A stretch of 64,000 nucleotides of DNA. It comes from Phycisphaerales bacterium AB-hyl4. Lineage in GTDB: Bacteria; Planctomycetota; Phycisphaerae; Phycisphaerales; Phycisphaeraceae. The stretch covers positions 1 through 64,000 of the forward strand of contig JBGUBD010000009.1 of assembly GCA_041821185.1 (NCBI GenBank), written 5' to 3'. The notes below the pieces were generated by a model. It was not told the origin of the DNA, searched no databases, and saw only the letters and a program-made list of their open reading frames with translations. Position numbers and translations under genes: made by a program. This document shows, in pieces, positions 1 to 8,888 of the stretch. Positions within the stretch are counted from its first letter, which is position 1; each line of letters starts with the position of its first letter.

Positions 1-67
1 TCCGCAGTCGAGACCCAACAGCATGCTGCGTCGTGGATGGTACGGGGTCGTCCGACCCTCACCCTGA

Positions 68-90
68 CCCTCTCCCTGGGAGGGAGAGGG
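68..90. repeat. Short palindromic repeat downstream of mltA
   Basis: A perfect 9-bp inverted repeat (CCCTCTCCC / GGGAGAGGG) is separated by 5 nt. It lies just beyond the 3' end of the minus-strand lytic transglycosylase gene. There is no T-run on either side, so it is not a classical intrinsic terminator. This motif type is common between genes in many high-GC bacteria. Bases 1-139 hold nothing else I can support. Confidence 0.5.
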
Positions 91-139
91 AACCGGACGC
101 GCTGGGATTAACTTGAAGCCGTATAAATCGTTAACCGGA

Positions 140-1393
140 TCAGTCGACCGAGCGCACGCTGGCGGGGTCGCCCTGGCGGAGTTGGTCGTGCCAGTGCTGG
201 ACGCGGTCGGGCTTGAGCAGCAGGTAAAACAGTCGCCCCTCGGCGGCCTGCCGACCGGCGATGAGGCCCGCCTGTTCGCCGACGCCGAGGTAGATGTCGC
301 CTCGGCCTGCGGCGCGGATCGCGCCGCCGGTGTCCTGGTCGACCATGAGCTGGCGGAACGGCCGCGTGCCGCCTTGTGAGGAGGGGATGGTGGTTTCGAC
401 GAAGACGACCGCGCCGCGTGGGAAGATGGACTTGTCGGTGGCGAGGGTTCGCATGGGCGTGACCTTGACGCCGAGCGAGCCGGCGGGCCAGGTGTCGCCG
501 GCGTATTCGCCGAAGAAGACGAAGCGGTCGTTGCGTCGGGTGTAGCGTTGGAGGTCGTCGGGGTGTCGGCGGAAGTGTTCGCGGATGGCGGGGAGGCTGA
601 GGCGATGCTCGGGGATGTGGCCGTCTTTGACGAGCAGTGCGCCGATGCTGACGTATTCGTGTCCGTTGTTGCCCGCGTAGCCGACGTACATCGTGCCGCC
701 GTCGGCGAGTCGGAGCTGAGCGGAGCCGTTGACGTGAATGAGGTACGCGTCGAGTGCGCTGGAGAGGTAGACGAGCTCGTGGCCGTCGAGCAGTTGGCGT
801 TCTTCGATTTCGGCGCGGGTCGGGTAGGTGACGACGCCGGTGGAGGTTTGTCTGCCTTTGACTTCGCCGGTGGCGGGATCTGCGACGAGGTCGTCGGGGC
901 GGGTGTAGAGCGGATAGTTGTAGGTGCTCGTGCGTTCGCGGGAGGCGCGGAAGATGGGCGAGTAGTAGCCGGTGTAGAAGACGGTGCCGTTGTGGTCGTA
1001 GCCGACGGATTCCCAGACGTCGAACTCATCGCGGAGGGCGCGTCGGGCGTCGCCTGGCGAGAGGTCGCCGAGCTGTTTGAGGGCGTAGGCGGAGGCGTGT
1101 GCGTGTTCGTGGGTGATGGGACCAAGCGGGAAGTGCTGCGGGGTCGAGGGGATGCGATACCAGCGGAGGCTGTGGTCGAGGGCCTCGCGGAACTGGCGGT
1201 CGGAAAGCTGTTCGCTCACGGGGGTGAGATCGGGCATGCGAGCGGTGTCGGTGACGCGTCGGAGGCCGAACTCGCCGGGGGGGAGGGGCCGGTTGTAGTG
1301 TGGCTCTTCAACGGGGCGCTGGCAGCCGACGGTCAGCAGCGGGAGGCTGAGCACGATGAAGGTGAGGACGGCGATACCCATGCGTGCGGTCAT
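140..1393 (-). CDS. mltA: MltA-type lytic murein transglycosylase lipoprotein
   Basis: Membrane-bound lytic transglycosylases of the MltA family cleave peptidoglycan between MurNAc and GlcNAc, leaving 1,6-anhydroMurNAc ends. The N-terminus is a hydrophobic signal ending in a lipobox-like LTVGC at about residues 20-24, so a lipid-anchored envelope protein is expected. The central part has the family's GYYSP and YSS-type segments. The C-terminal 3D-like domain holds DQDTGGAI (from about residue 352) followed by GRGDIYLG, which supplies the conserved aspartates including the expected catalytic one. At 417 aa it is a normal length. AAGGA stands 8-9 nt before the chosen ATG. No partner gene lies next to it. 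Confidence 0.9.
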   Translation of the reverse strand: MTARMGIAVLTFIVLSLPLLTVGCQRPVEEPHYNRPLPPGEFGLRRVTDTARMPDLTPVSEQLSDRQFREALDHSLRWYRIPSTPQHFPLGPITHEHAHASAYALKQLGDLSPGDARRALRDEFDVWESVGYDHNGTVFYTGYYSPIFRASRERTSTYNYPLYTRPDDLVADPATGEVKGRQTSTGVVTYPTRAEIEERQLLDGHELVYLSSALDAYLIHVNGSAQLRLADGGTMYVGYAGNNGHEYVSIGALLVKDGHIPEHRLSLPAIREHFRRHPDDLQRYTRRNDRFVFFGEYAGDTWPAGSLGVKVTPMRTLATDKSIFPRGAVVFVETTIPSSQGGTRPFRQLMVDQDTGGAIRAAGRGDIYLGVGEQAGLIAGRQAAEGRLFYLLLKPDRVQHWHDQLRQGDPASVRSVD

Positions 1394-1517
1394 CGAAGCG
1401 GTTCCTTAGTGGGGCGGCGGCGGGGGAGCGAATGTCGTGAGGATATATCGGCTGGTCGGCGGGTGTAGCGCCAAAGTCGCGGGGGTAGGGGGAGTTTTGA
1501 GTTTCGAGTTGGGGGGC

Positions 1518-1540
1518 GCCCACGGCGTGACGCCGTGGGC
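1518..1540. repeat. CCCACGG-type hairpin repeat (family A, copy 1)
   Basis: A 10-bp perfect stem (GCCCACGGCG / CGCCGTGGGC) has a 3-nt loop and is followed by TTCG. Two further copies with the same arm core and a following CTT occur at 16424-16444 and 38436-38465. The surrounding gap (1394-1668) also has a fragment of the TTTCGAGTT repeat at about 1497-1511. It otherwise holds only the upstream regions of mltA and the next gene. Confidence 0.6.
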
Positions 1541-1668
1541 TTCGGGGGAAGGGAGGTATGCGAGGGCGGGTTGTATGGAATTGCTCGGTGGGTGTGGGAT
1601 TGTCGGGATTGGACGCCTACGCTTGATTGGTAACGGGCAGGCCGAGCAACCGGGAGAGGAGCTTAATC

Positions 1669-1932
1669 ATGGGCGCACGCGAACAACGGACGGGGATTGC
1701 AGCGACGATTTCGATCATCGCGGCGATCGGCAGCTATGTGACGACTTGTGCGGGGCACCCGATATGGGGCTTCGTGCTGGCGTTGGTGTCGATTCCGCTG
1801 GGTGTGGTGGGGCTGGTGATCTCGGCTTCGCCACGCGTGACGGGGGGGATGATCAGCATCGCGGCGATCGTGCTCGGCGGCCTCGGGTTGATCGTGGCGA
1901 TCTTCGGCATGCTTGGCGTGCTGGTGACGTGA
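1669..1932 (+). CDS. Small two- to three-span membrane protein, unknown function
   Basis: This 87-residue protein is almost entirely hydrophobic after a short charged start (MGAREQRTG). There are likely spans at about residues 9-26, 30-48 and 55-84, with a conserved-looking SIPLGVVGLVISASPR loop. A GAGAGGAG Shine-Dalgarno (about 1653-1661) precedes the ATG at 1669. An upstream in-frame start at 1627 has no such site and adds a non-hydrophobic tail, so it was not used. It resembles the small DUF4190-like membrane proteins only in general character. I cannot assign a function. Confidence 0.65.
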   Translation: MGAREQRTGIAATISIIAAIGSYVTTCAGHPIWGFVLALVSIPLGVVGLVISASPRVTGGMISIAAIVLGGLGLIVAIFGMLGVLVT

Positions 1933-1984
1933 CGTCACGTGACGTGAGGACGGTGCGATGGTTGGCGATTAATTGCGGCGGACG

Positions 1985-2983
1985 TTACTGGCGGCGAGGC
2001 TTGGCCGGGGCGTTGGTCCGGGCGGACTCGTAGATGGCGTCCATGAGTTCGGACTGGACGACGCCGTTAGCGGGGGTGGCGGCCGGCTCGGCGTTGCCTT
2101 GGATTGCGTCGATAAAGTTGTCGTCAGGCGTCACGGGCTCGCCGACGATGGGCGGGTATTTGATGCGGCGGTTGCCCTTGAAGACTTCGATCCACGTGCC
2201 GGACCAGCCGTCGACGTTGATCTTGCCGCCGTCGAAGATGAAGCTCATGTACGTGCCGTTGGTGGGGCAGTTGCCGCTGATGGCGATGCTGGCGAGCACG
2301 CCGTTGGCGAAGCGGATGTTGATGGCGGAGTTGATGTCGACCTTCGTGCCATGGTTGTCGATGAAGGCGAAGACCTGGTCGATGTCGGCTTCAACGGACC
2401 AGACGAGGCTGTTGAGCAGGTGGGCGCCGGAGTCGTAGGCCTGCCCGCCGCCGGAGAGTTCGGGCTCTTGCCGCCACTTGCCGAGGGTGAATGCCATCCA
2501 GCTTTGTGAGATGTGGCCGACGACGAGTTCGAGTTTGCCCAGTTCGCCGGTGCGGATGCAGTTGCGGGTGTATTGGAGTTCGGGGGTGCAGGAACTGTTG
2601 TAGCCGACGGTGACGATCTTGCCGCTTTCGTCGGCGCGGGCCTTGAGCTGGTGGGCCTGCCGCGCGTTGGTGACCATGGGTTTTTCGATAAAGACGTGGC
2701 AGTCGGCGTCGAGGGCCTGCATCGCGTGTTTGAAGTGAAGGGTGTGGGGCGTGCAGATGAACACGGCGTCGGGCGCGGCGTCGCGGTACATCGCGGCCGG
2801 GTCGGTGAAGTGCTGCGGCGCGGTGGGGCAGTCGGCGAGATGGTAGTCGGCGTAGGCGCGGGTGATCTCGTCTTTGACGTCGCAGAGGGCGACCAGTTCG
2901 ACGTCGTCACGTTGGCGAAGGCGTTGGGCGTGGACGCCGGCGTAGCCGCCGCAGCCGAGTATGGCGATTCGAAGTCGGGCCAT
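1985..2983 (-). CDS. Gfo/Idh/MocA family NAD(P)-dependent oxidoreductase
   Basis: The family oxidises or reduces sugars, inositols and related polyols with NAD(P). The protein starts with a Rossmann motif (ILGCGGYAG, about residues 7-15) and has the family EKP motif (FIEKPMVTN, about residue 97), whose lysine is catalytic. GGGQAYDSGAHLLN, with the usual Asp and His, follows in the substrate domain. The 332-aa length fits. I chose the ATG at 2983 because GGGAG lies 6-7 nt upstream and the Rossmann strand begins at once; the longer frame to 3082 adds a tail that does not resemble the family. The substrate is not predictable. Confidence 0.88.
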   Translation of the reverse strand: MARLRIAILGCGGYAGVHAQRLRQRDDVELVALCDVKDEITRAYADYHLADCPTAPQHFTDPAAMYRDAAPDAVFICTPHTLHFKHAMQALDADCHVFIEKPMVTNARQAHQLKARADESGKIVTVGYNSSCTPELQYTRNCIRTGELGKLELVVGHISQSWMAFTLGKWRQEPELSGGGQAYDSGAHLLNSLVWSVEADIDQVFAFIDNHGTKVDINSAINIRFANGVLASIAISGNCPTNGTYMSFIFDGGKINVDGWSGTWIEVFKGNRRIKYPPIVGEPVTPDDNFIDAIQGNAEPAATPANGVVQSELMDAIYESARTNAPAKPRRQ

Positions 2984-3199
2984 GGTGCGCTCCCGAATGA
3001 GGGTCGAGTGACTGGCCGAAGCCGTTCGTGCGATGGTCTGGAAACGAACATCGTGTTGCGCGTTAGCGTAGCGAGGGTGCACAGCGGAGGAAAGGCTGCG
3101 TTCTGACAGCGGCTTAATGATGCGGTATGATGCGGTGCCTGTGTTGACACTTTTGCGATAGCGATTTTTGCATTTTTAATCCTCTCGGAGCGGCATAGC

Positions 3200-5620
3200 G
3201 TGCGAAGTATGCAACCTGCGACGTTTTGTTTGAGTCTGCTGGCGGGGGTGTTTTCGATGCTGCTGGTGTGCACCGCGGCGCAGGGGGAAGTGTCGGATCG
3301 CCTCGATATGGAGGGGGCGGGGGGCATGGCGGGCATTACGGTTTATTCGCCGGACCAGTGGGGGCTGGTGCGGACGACGGTGGCGAATCGCGGGAGCGAG
3401 GCGCGGTCGCCGCTGGTGGTGCATGCGTTGGGGGAGCGTCGTCATATTCAATACGCGCATCGGTTGTGGTTGCCGGGCAACAGTCGTCGGACGCAGTTGA
3501 CGCCTGTGTTGCCGCTGGAGGGGCCGCGCGATGATCGGGCGTTTGCTTTGCGGACGTGGATGATCGAAGACGCGGACGGCCGCGAGCGATCGGGCCCGCC
3601 GAGCGAGGGGCTGCTGCTTGCAGCGCGGGGAACATTTCAGATGGGCGTCATGCTCGATCGCGATGACGCGTCGGCCGGCGACGCGGCGGCGGCGCTGCGG
3701 GCGGCAGCGGGGCATGGCGTGGGCGCGTCATACTTGGGCGACAGTGCTGCGCCGGCGTTGCCTGCGGCGTGGGATGTGCTCGATGCATTCGTGCTCGGAC
3801 GTACGCCGGACCTGAACGCGGCGCAGGTGGATGCGATGCGCCGGTGGGTGTTCGGCGGCGGTCGGCTTTGGGTGATGCTGGACAAGGTTGACCCGGCGTT
3901 TGTCGAACGGCTGCTGGGCGATGCTTGGGACGTGTCGGTGGCGGACCGCATCTGGCTTGACGAACTTTCGATGGAAGATGTCGAAACAGGTGACGTGCAC
4001 GAAGTCATCGACGAGGCGGGCACGCAGATGCTTCGCGTGCACGCGCCGGGGATGCGGGTGACCCATGAGGTGGCGGGATACCCGGCCGCGGCGTGGCAGC
4101 GCGTCGGTCGAGGCAAGGTGATGATGACGACGGCGCACGCGAAGGCGTTCATCGAGCCTGGTGTTGATGAGGAAGGTGTCGAAGTCAAAGTCGCCGCAGC
4201 GCCGTTGCAGTCGCTAACGTGGTTTTTCGATGAGCATCGCCATCTCGCGGCGGACGAAAACGCGTTGGTGCATGAGACGATGGACGGCCAGTCGCGAGCC
4301 CAGATCGGTTACAGCATCATCAGCCGAACGCCGGTGTTCGCGGTGCTGGCGGTGTTCACACTGGCGCTGCTGGGCGTGGGTGTGATGCTGCTGCGTCGCG
4401 ATCGGCTGGAGTGGATCGGCGTGGTGGGTGTGGTGTTCGCGGTGGCGACGTCGGCGGTGCTGGTGGGTATGGGCAAGATGCGTCAAAGCGATCATGCGAT
4501 GACGCTGGCGGGGGCGGATCTGGTTGAGCCAGTGCGCGATCAGCCTTACGCGTCGGTGCGTGGGTCGTTCAGCGTGTTTCGGCCGGACCATGCGGCGGGG
4601 CAGGTGACGTTCGCGGGGCCCGGCGATGCGATTGCATTCCCGAAAGATGCAAGGCGGACGAGCGAGCGGGTTCGCATTGTGTGGCAGGGGCTGGACCGCT
4701 GGTCGTTTGAGAATCTGAGTCTGCCGGCGGGAGCGGCGCGTAACTTTTCGCATGATCGCGTGGTGACGTTGGATCGGCCGATGAGTGCGTCGGCACGCCT
4801 GACGGCCGAGGGGCTGGCGGGCGAAGTGCAAGGCCACGGCGGCGCGACGCTCAGCGATGCGCTGATCGCCATGCCCAACGGTCGGCTGGCGACGCGCGTG
4901 TCGAGCGATGGCCGGTTCGCCAGCAGCCTCGATGACCGACTCATCGGCGAGCAGTACGTGCATGCCGCGACGCTGGGCACGCTTAGCCAGACGCAGATGA
5001 ATCGCCAACAGGCGTTTCGCCAACTGCTCGGCTCGGCGGAGTTCCCCGCGCAGCCGACGCTGCTTGCGTGGGTGGACGCGCAGGACCTGGCGGTGGAGAT
5101 GTCGGCGGACGCGGTGCGGCGGGGGCAGTGGCTATTGGCGTTGCCGTTGCAGATCGAGTTGCCCGCGTCGGGCGAGCGTGTGACCGTGCCCGCGCCGATG
5201 ATGACCATACGATCTTACCGCGGTGCTCCGGGTGTGAGTGGCGCGACAGTCTACGATGAGCAGCAGGGCGAATGGATCTATCCGATTTCGCAGCCGAGCA
5301 CGCTGTTCATGCGGTTCGAGCCGCCGGAGGGGCTGGACGCGATTGACGTGGATGGCGCGGTGCTGTCATTGAACCTGCACGCGCCGGGCTGGGAATATGA
5401 AGTGTTGCGGATTCACGACGGCGAGGTTGAGGTGGTTTACGAAGGCCGAAACCCGGGTGGGCGGTTGAGCATTGAACTCGACGCCGACCAGTCGCCTGCG
5501 ATGAACACGGACGGCGCTGCGGCGATCGGTATTCGTTTGAGCCCGATCCCCGGTTCGGACGGCGGCCGGGGTTGGAGTCTGCAACGCATGGAACTGAGCC
5601 TGCGCGGTGTCGTGCGATAA
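3200..5620 (+). CDS. Large exported membrane protein beside an ABC exporter, unknown function
   Basis: This 806-aa protein has a clear signal peptide (about residues 1-30, cleavage near AAQGEV). It has a beta-rich extracytoplasmic N-terminal region. A glutamine-amidotransferase-like segment spans about residues 140-230 (AWDVLDAFVLG, RRWVFGGGRLWVM). Two membrane spans follow at about 380-398 and 405-425 (VFAVLAVFTLALLGVG, WIGVVGVVFAVATSAVL), then a long C-terminal region. This layout recalls membrane partners of ABC-2 exporters in gliding or secretion operons. The gene is 85 bp upstream of an ABC ATPase and permease on the same strand, so a role with that transporter is inferred. No enzyme motif was recognised. 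Confidence 0.7.
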   Translation: MRSMQPATFCLSLLAGVFSMLLVCTAAQGEVSDRLDMEGAGGMAGITVYSPDQWGLVRTTVANRGSEARSPLVVHALGERRHIQYAHRLWLPGNSRRTQLTPVLPLEGPRDDRAFALRTWMIEDADGRERSGPPSEGLLLAARGTFQMGVMLDRDDASAGDAAAALRAAAGHGVGASYLGDSAAPALPAAWDVLDAFVLGRTPDLNAAQVDAMRRWVFGGGRLWVMLDKVDPAFVERLLGDAWDVSVADRIWLDELSMEDVETGDVHEVIDEAGTQMLRVHAPGMRVTHEVAGYPAAAWQRVGRGKVMMTTAHAKAFIEPGVDEEGVEVKVAAAPLQSLTWFFDEHRHLAADENALVHETMDGQSRAQIGYSIISRTPVFAVLAVFTLALLGVGVMLLRRDRLEWIGVVGVVFAVATSAVLVGMGKMRQSDHAMTLAGADLVEPVRDQPYASVRGSFSVFRPDHAAGQVTFAGPGDAIAFPKDARRTSERVRIVWQGLDRWSFENLSLPAGAARNFSHDRVVTLDRPMSASARLTAEGLAGEVQGHGGATLSDALIAMPNGRLATRVSSDGRFASSLDDRLIGEQYVHAATLGTLSQTQMNRQQAFRQLLGSAEFPAQPTLLAWVDAQDLAVEMSADAVRRGQWLLALPLQIELPASGERVTVPAPMMTIRSYRGAPGVSGATVYDEQQGEWIYPISQPSTLFMRFEPPEGLDAIDVDGAVLSLNLHAPGWEYEVLRIHDGEVEVVYEGRNPGGRLSIELDADQSPAMNTDGAAAIGIRLSPIPGSDGGRGWSLQRMELSLRGVVR

Positions 5621-5705
5621 GAAGCGTCGGCCGAGTGGTCGGCTTGTACGCATCGCTGAGTTGTCATCATCAACATGATTTTCACCCCTGCTGGGAAGCT
5701 GGATT

Positions 5706-6737
5706 ATGAGTGAGTCTCCCGTTGTTCAGATCAATAACCTCACCAAGCGGTATGGCGAGTTCGTCGCGCTGGACTCGCTGACGATGAGCGTCGACCGCGG
5801 CCATATCCTCGGGTTCATCGGCCCGAACGGTGCGGGTAAAACGACGACCATCAAGATCCTCGTCGGCTTGTCCAAGCCCACAGAAGGCCAGGCCACCATC
5901 GCCGGCGCCGACTGCGTCAAGGACACCCGGCAGATCAAACGGCTGGTCGGCTATATGCCCGACACGTTTGGCTCGTATGAAAACATGCGCGTGCGCGAGT
6001 ATCTCGACTTCTTCGGCGCTGCGTTCAAGATCCCGCGAAAGGATCGGCTGAAACGCATCGACGAATGCCTGGAGATCACCGGCTCGTCGTACATGAAAGA
6101 CCGCTACGTCGAAGCGCTGTCGCATGGCATGAAGCAGCGCGTGGGCATTGCCCGCACGCTGCTGCATAACCCGGAAGTGCTCATCCTCGACGAGCCGGCC
6201 AACGGGCTCGACCCGCAGGCCCGCATTGAGATGCGGCAGATCCTGCTTCGCCTGGCGGAGATGGGCAAGACGCTGATCGTCACCAGCCACATCCTGCCGG
6301 AGCTGTCGCGCATCTGCGATACCGTGTCGATTGTGATCCAGGGCCAGCTTCGCGCGTTCGGCACGCTGGAAGAGATCATGCGGAAGATCAGCCAACGGCG
6401 GATCATGGAAGTGCAGCTTACCGAGCAGGCCGCGGTGCAGAAGTGTGCCGAGCTGATCAAGCAGCACGTGGAAGATGATTCGGAGATCACGCCTTCGGAA
6501 GCGGAGGCGGAAGTGCGCTTCACCACCAGCCGGGATGATGGTCAGCTTGCGGAGTTGCTCGCGTTGCTGGGGCAGTCGGGGTTGAAGGTGGTGCAGTTCC
6601 GCGAAGTGCCTTTGGATCTGGAGGACGCGTTCTTAAGTGTGACGCGTGAGATGAAAGGCGGCAGCGGCGACCGACCGGGCGGCATGGCCGAGCCCGCGGG
6701 CACGGGCGTGGCGGCAGCGGAGCCGGCGAAGCGTTAA
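5706..6737 (+). CDS. ABC transporter ATP-binding protein (ABC-2 exporter class)
   Basis: This is the cytoplasmic nucleotide-binding subunit of an exporter. The sequence shows Walker A GPNGAGKTT (residues 39-47), the Q-loop, the signature LSHGMKQRVGIA (about 135-146), Walker B VLILDEPANGLDP (about 157-169) and the H-loop (TSHIL). A C-terminal extension of about 120 residues is typical of the CcmA/NatA-like subfamily and ends in a low-complexity Gly/Pro/Ala tail. GGGAAG precedes the ATG. The next same-strand gene is the matching permease, 274 bp downstream. The gap is filled mainly by a large inverted repeat. Confidence 0.92.
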   Translation: MSESPVVQINNLTKRYGEFVALDSLTMSVDRGHILGFIGPNGAGKTTTIKILVGLSKPTEGQATIAGADCVKDTRQIKRLVGYMPDTFGSYENMRVREYLDFFGAAFKIPRKDRLKRIDECLEITGSSYMKDRYVEALSHGMKQRVGIARTLLHNPEVLILDEPANGLDPQARIEMRQILLRLAEMGKTLIVTSHILPELSRICDTVSIVIQGQLRAFGTLEEIMRKISQRRIMEVQLTEQAAVQKCAELIKQHVEDDSEITPSEAEAEVRFTTSRDDGQLAELLALLGQSGLKVVQFREVPLDLEDAFLSVTREMKGGSGDRPGGMAEPAGTGVAAAEPAKR

Positions 6738-6785
6738 CCGGATTGGCTGGATTTGCAGGTTCGTTTGACAGCATTCGATTTTCAG

Positions 6786-6880
6786 CACGAAGGACACGAA
6801 GCACACGAAGGGCACGAAGAAGAAAAAGAAGAGTGTGTTTTGTTTCCTTTGTGGTCTTCGTGTGCTTCGTGTCCTTCGTG
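6786..6880. repeat. 25-bp perfect inverted repeat of CACGAAG units between ABC genes
   Basis: The arms 6786-6810 and 6856-6880 are exact reverse complements over all 25 bp. They are built from CACGAAG-type units and flank a 45-nt purine-rich loop (6811-6855). The element fills most of the gap between the ABC ATPase and permease genes. The loop includes an A-rich GAAGAAAAAGAAGAG run. There is no T-tract after the right arm, so it is not an intrinsic terminator. CACGAAGG-rich sequence recurs at about 11250-11450. It looks like a non-autonomous palindromic repeat. Confidence 0.85.
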
Positions 6881-7011
6881 GTGAATATTCAGTTGTACGA
6901 CTTGGGCAATTAAATAATTCAGCCGGTGCAGACTGGAAGGGCCTGTGAGCCGGTCGATTGATGAATCGGTATGGATGTCCGTCGTGACGACGCCTCAGCT
7001 TTGAAAAGATC

Positions 7012-8856
7012 ATGAACAATCCCATCATTCAACGCGAACTCATTGGAACGCTTCGCACGCCGCGGGCGTGGATGCTTATGCTGGCGATGGTTGTCGCGCT
7101 GGCGGCGCTGGTGCTCGTGCGGTGGCCAAGCGATGCGCTGGTCGACATCAGCGGCGCGGAAGCGCAGCAGGTGTTGCGCGTGTTCGGCTACGGGCTGATG
7201 GTTGCGTTGATCCTCATCGCACCGGTCTTCCCGGCGACCAGCATCGTCAAGGAAAAGCGCAAAGGATCGCTTGCGCTGCTGCTGAACTCGCCGATGAGTC
7301 CGTGGGCGATCATGGGCGGTAAGCTCATCGGCTCGTTGGGCTACCTGTTGATTCTGCTTGCGCTCAGCGCCCCGGCGGCGGCGGCGTGTTTCACCATGGG
7401 TGGGATCGATGTCGAACAGATTCTGCACATGTATCTCGTGCTCGCGATGCTTGCGCTGATGTATATGACGCTGGGGTTGCTGGTGTCCAGCTATGCGAGC
7501 AGTACGGACTCGGCGTTGCGGATTACGTATGGGTTGATTCTATTGCTTGCGATTGTGACGCTCGGGCCTTACCAGTTTATTGGCGGTTCGCCGTGGGCGA
7601 CCGATACGATGGTGACGGCGACGGACTGGCTGCGGTCGGCGTCGCCGATCCCCGCGATGATGGAGGCGATGCGCGACTCGGCAATCGAAGGGCTCGCGGG
7701 CGGTGGCAATGTGATGCGCTTCACGGTGATCGCGCTGGTCAGCAGCCTGGTGTTCTGCACGTGGACCGCCAGCCGACTGAATCAACGGATCTTCGATCAG
7801 TCGCGCGATGCGGGCATGGTGACCGATGATCGCTCGGCCAAGGCGCAGGCGTATCGGCGGATCATGTACCTGTGGTTCTTCGACCCGCAGCGGCGAAGTG
7901 AGTTGATCGGCTTTCGGCCGGTGGGCATTCTTGCAGCGCTGGTGGTCGCAGTGGCGTCGGGTTCGGCGGCGGTGTGGTACTTCACGAACACCGAGTTTGA
8001 AGGCGACACCTTCGCGATGCTCGGGCAGACGATCATCGGCGTCGTGCCGGGGTTCATCTGCCTGGCGAGCCTGGTGGGGGTGTTCTGGTTGGCGATCAAC
8101 GGCGTGCCAACCGCGGTGAAAGAGCAGAAGACCAACCGCTTCGGACGCGGTCATTGGATGATGCGATTGATCGTCGCGGCGCTGATTCTTTCGCTGGGCC
8201 TGGTGCTGATCACCGTCAGCGGGACGATCGATTGGGGCACGGAAACGCTGGGTGGGATTCTCGTGCTGCTGCAAATGGCGTTGATCGTGCTGCTGACGCC
8301 GAGCCTGGCGAGCGGTGTGATTTCGACGGAGCGTGAGAGCGGGGGGTGGCAGCTGTTGCAGATGACGCCGCTGTCGTCGGTGGCGATTGTCATGGGCAAG
8401 CTGTTGAGTGTGAGTTGGACGTTGGCGCTGCTGCTGCTGGCGACGCTGCCGGCGTACGTGGTGCTGATTGCGATTGATCCGGGGCAGCAAATGGTGATTC
8501 TGAACGTGCTGGTGAGCCTGGTGCTCACGGCCGCGTTCGCGGTGCTGCTGTCGGCGGCGGTGTCGAGCATGTGCATGCGAACGGCGACGGCGACGGGCGT
8601 GTCTTATGCGTTGCTGATCGGCTTGTGTGCGGGGACGATGCTGTTCTGGCTGGCGGAGGATGCGCCGTTCGCGCGGAACACGGTGGAGATGTTGTTGCTC
8701 GCCAACCCGCTTGCGGGCGCGCTGAACATCATCGAAGCGCCCGGGTTCTCCGGCTATAACCTCGTGCCGACGAACTGGTGGATCATGGGCGTGCTGATCG
8801 GCGCGTGCCTGGCGGTGCTGATCGGACGAACGTGGTATCTGACTCGGCCGCGATGA
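7012..8856 (+). CDS. ABC-2 type transporter permease, double-length
   Basis: At 614 aa this is about twice a single ABC-2 permease. The N-terminal half (to about residue 270) starts with the NPIIQREL-type amphipathic segment and spans such as WMLMLAMVVALAALVLV, followed by the VKEKRKGSLALLLNSP cytosolic loop. The second half (about 300-614) repeats the plan, with TERESGGWQLLQMTPLS as the matching loop. Each loop carries the E-[KR]..G-[ST/GW] coupling motif expected to contact the ATPase. This suggests one polypeptide supplies both halves of the channel for the upstream ATPase. The stop codon overlaps a possible ATG of the next gene. Confidence 0.85.
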   Translation: MNNPIIQRELIGTLRTPRAWMLMLAMVVALAALVLVRWPSDALVDISGAEAQQVLRVFGYGLMVALILIAPVFPATSIVKEKRKGSLALLLNSPMSPWAIMGGKLIGSLGYLLILLALSAPAAAACFTMGGIDVEQILHMYLVLAMLALMYMTLGLLVSSYASSTDSALRITYGLILLLAIVTLGPYQFIGGSPWATDTMVTATDWLRSASPIPAMMEAMRDSAIEGLAGGGNVMRFTVIALVSSLVFCTWTASRLNQRIFDQSRDAGMVTDDRSAKAQAYRRIMYLWFFDPQRRSELIGFRPVGILAALVVAVASGSAAVWYFTNTEFEGDTFAMLGQTIIGVVPGFICLASLVGVFWLAINGVPTAVKEQKTNRFGRGHWMMRLIVAALILSLGLVLITVSGTIDWGTETLGGILVLLQMALIVLLTPSLASGVISTERESGGWQLLQMTPLSSVAIVMGKLLSVSWTLALLLLATLPAYVVLIAIDPGQQMVILNVLVSLVLTAAFAVLLSAAVSSMCMRTATATGVSYALLIGLCAGTMLFWLAEDAPFARNTVEMLLLANPLAGALNIIEAPGFSGYNLVPTNWWIMGVLIGACLAVLIGRTWYLTRPR

Positions 8857-8888
8857 GTGAGCCGACTTTTCTGGAGTTGATACGAATC

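Noticed and set aside
548..1468. 306-aa plus-strand open frame over mltA
   Set aside because: It is the antisense shadow of a well-supported gene; the composition (Val/Gly/Ala/Asp-rich) is typical of such frames in high-GC DNA.
3144..3172. TTGACA followed by TTTGCA upstream of the 806-aa protein gene as a promoter
   Set aside because: The -10 match is poor at a 17-bp spacing and no better pair was seen.
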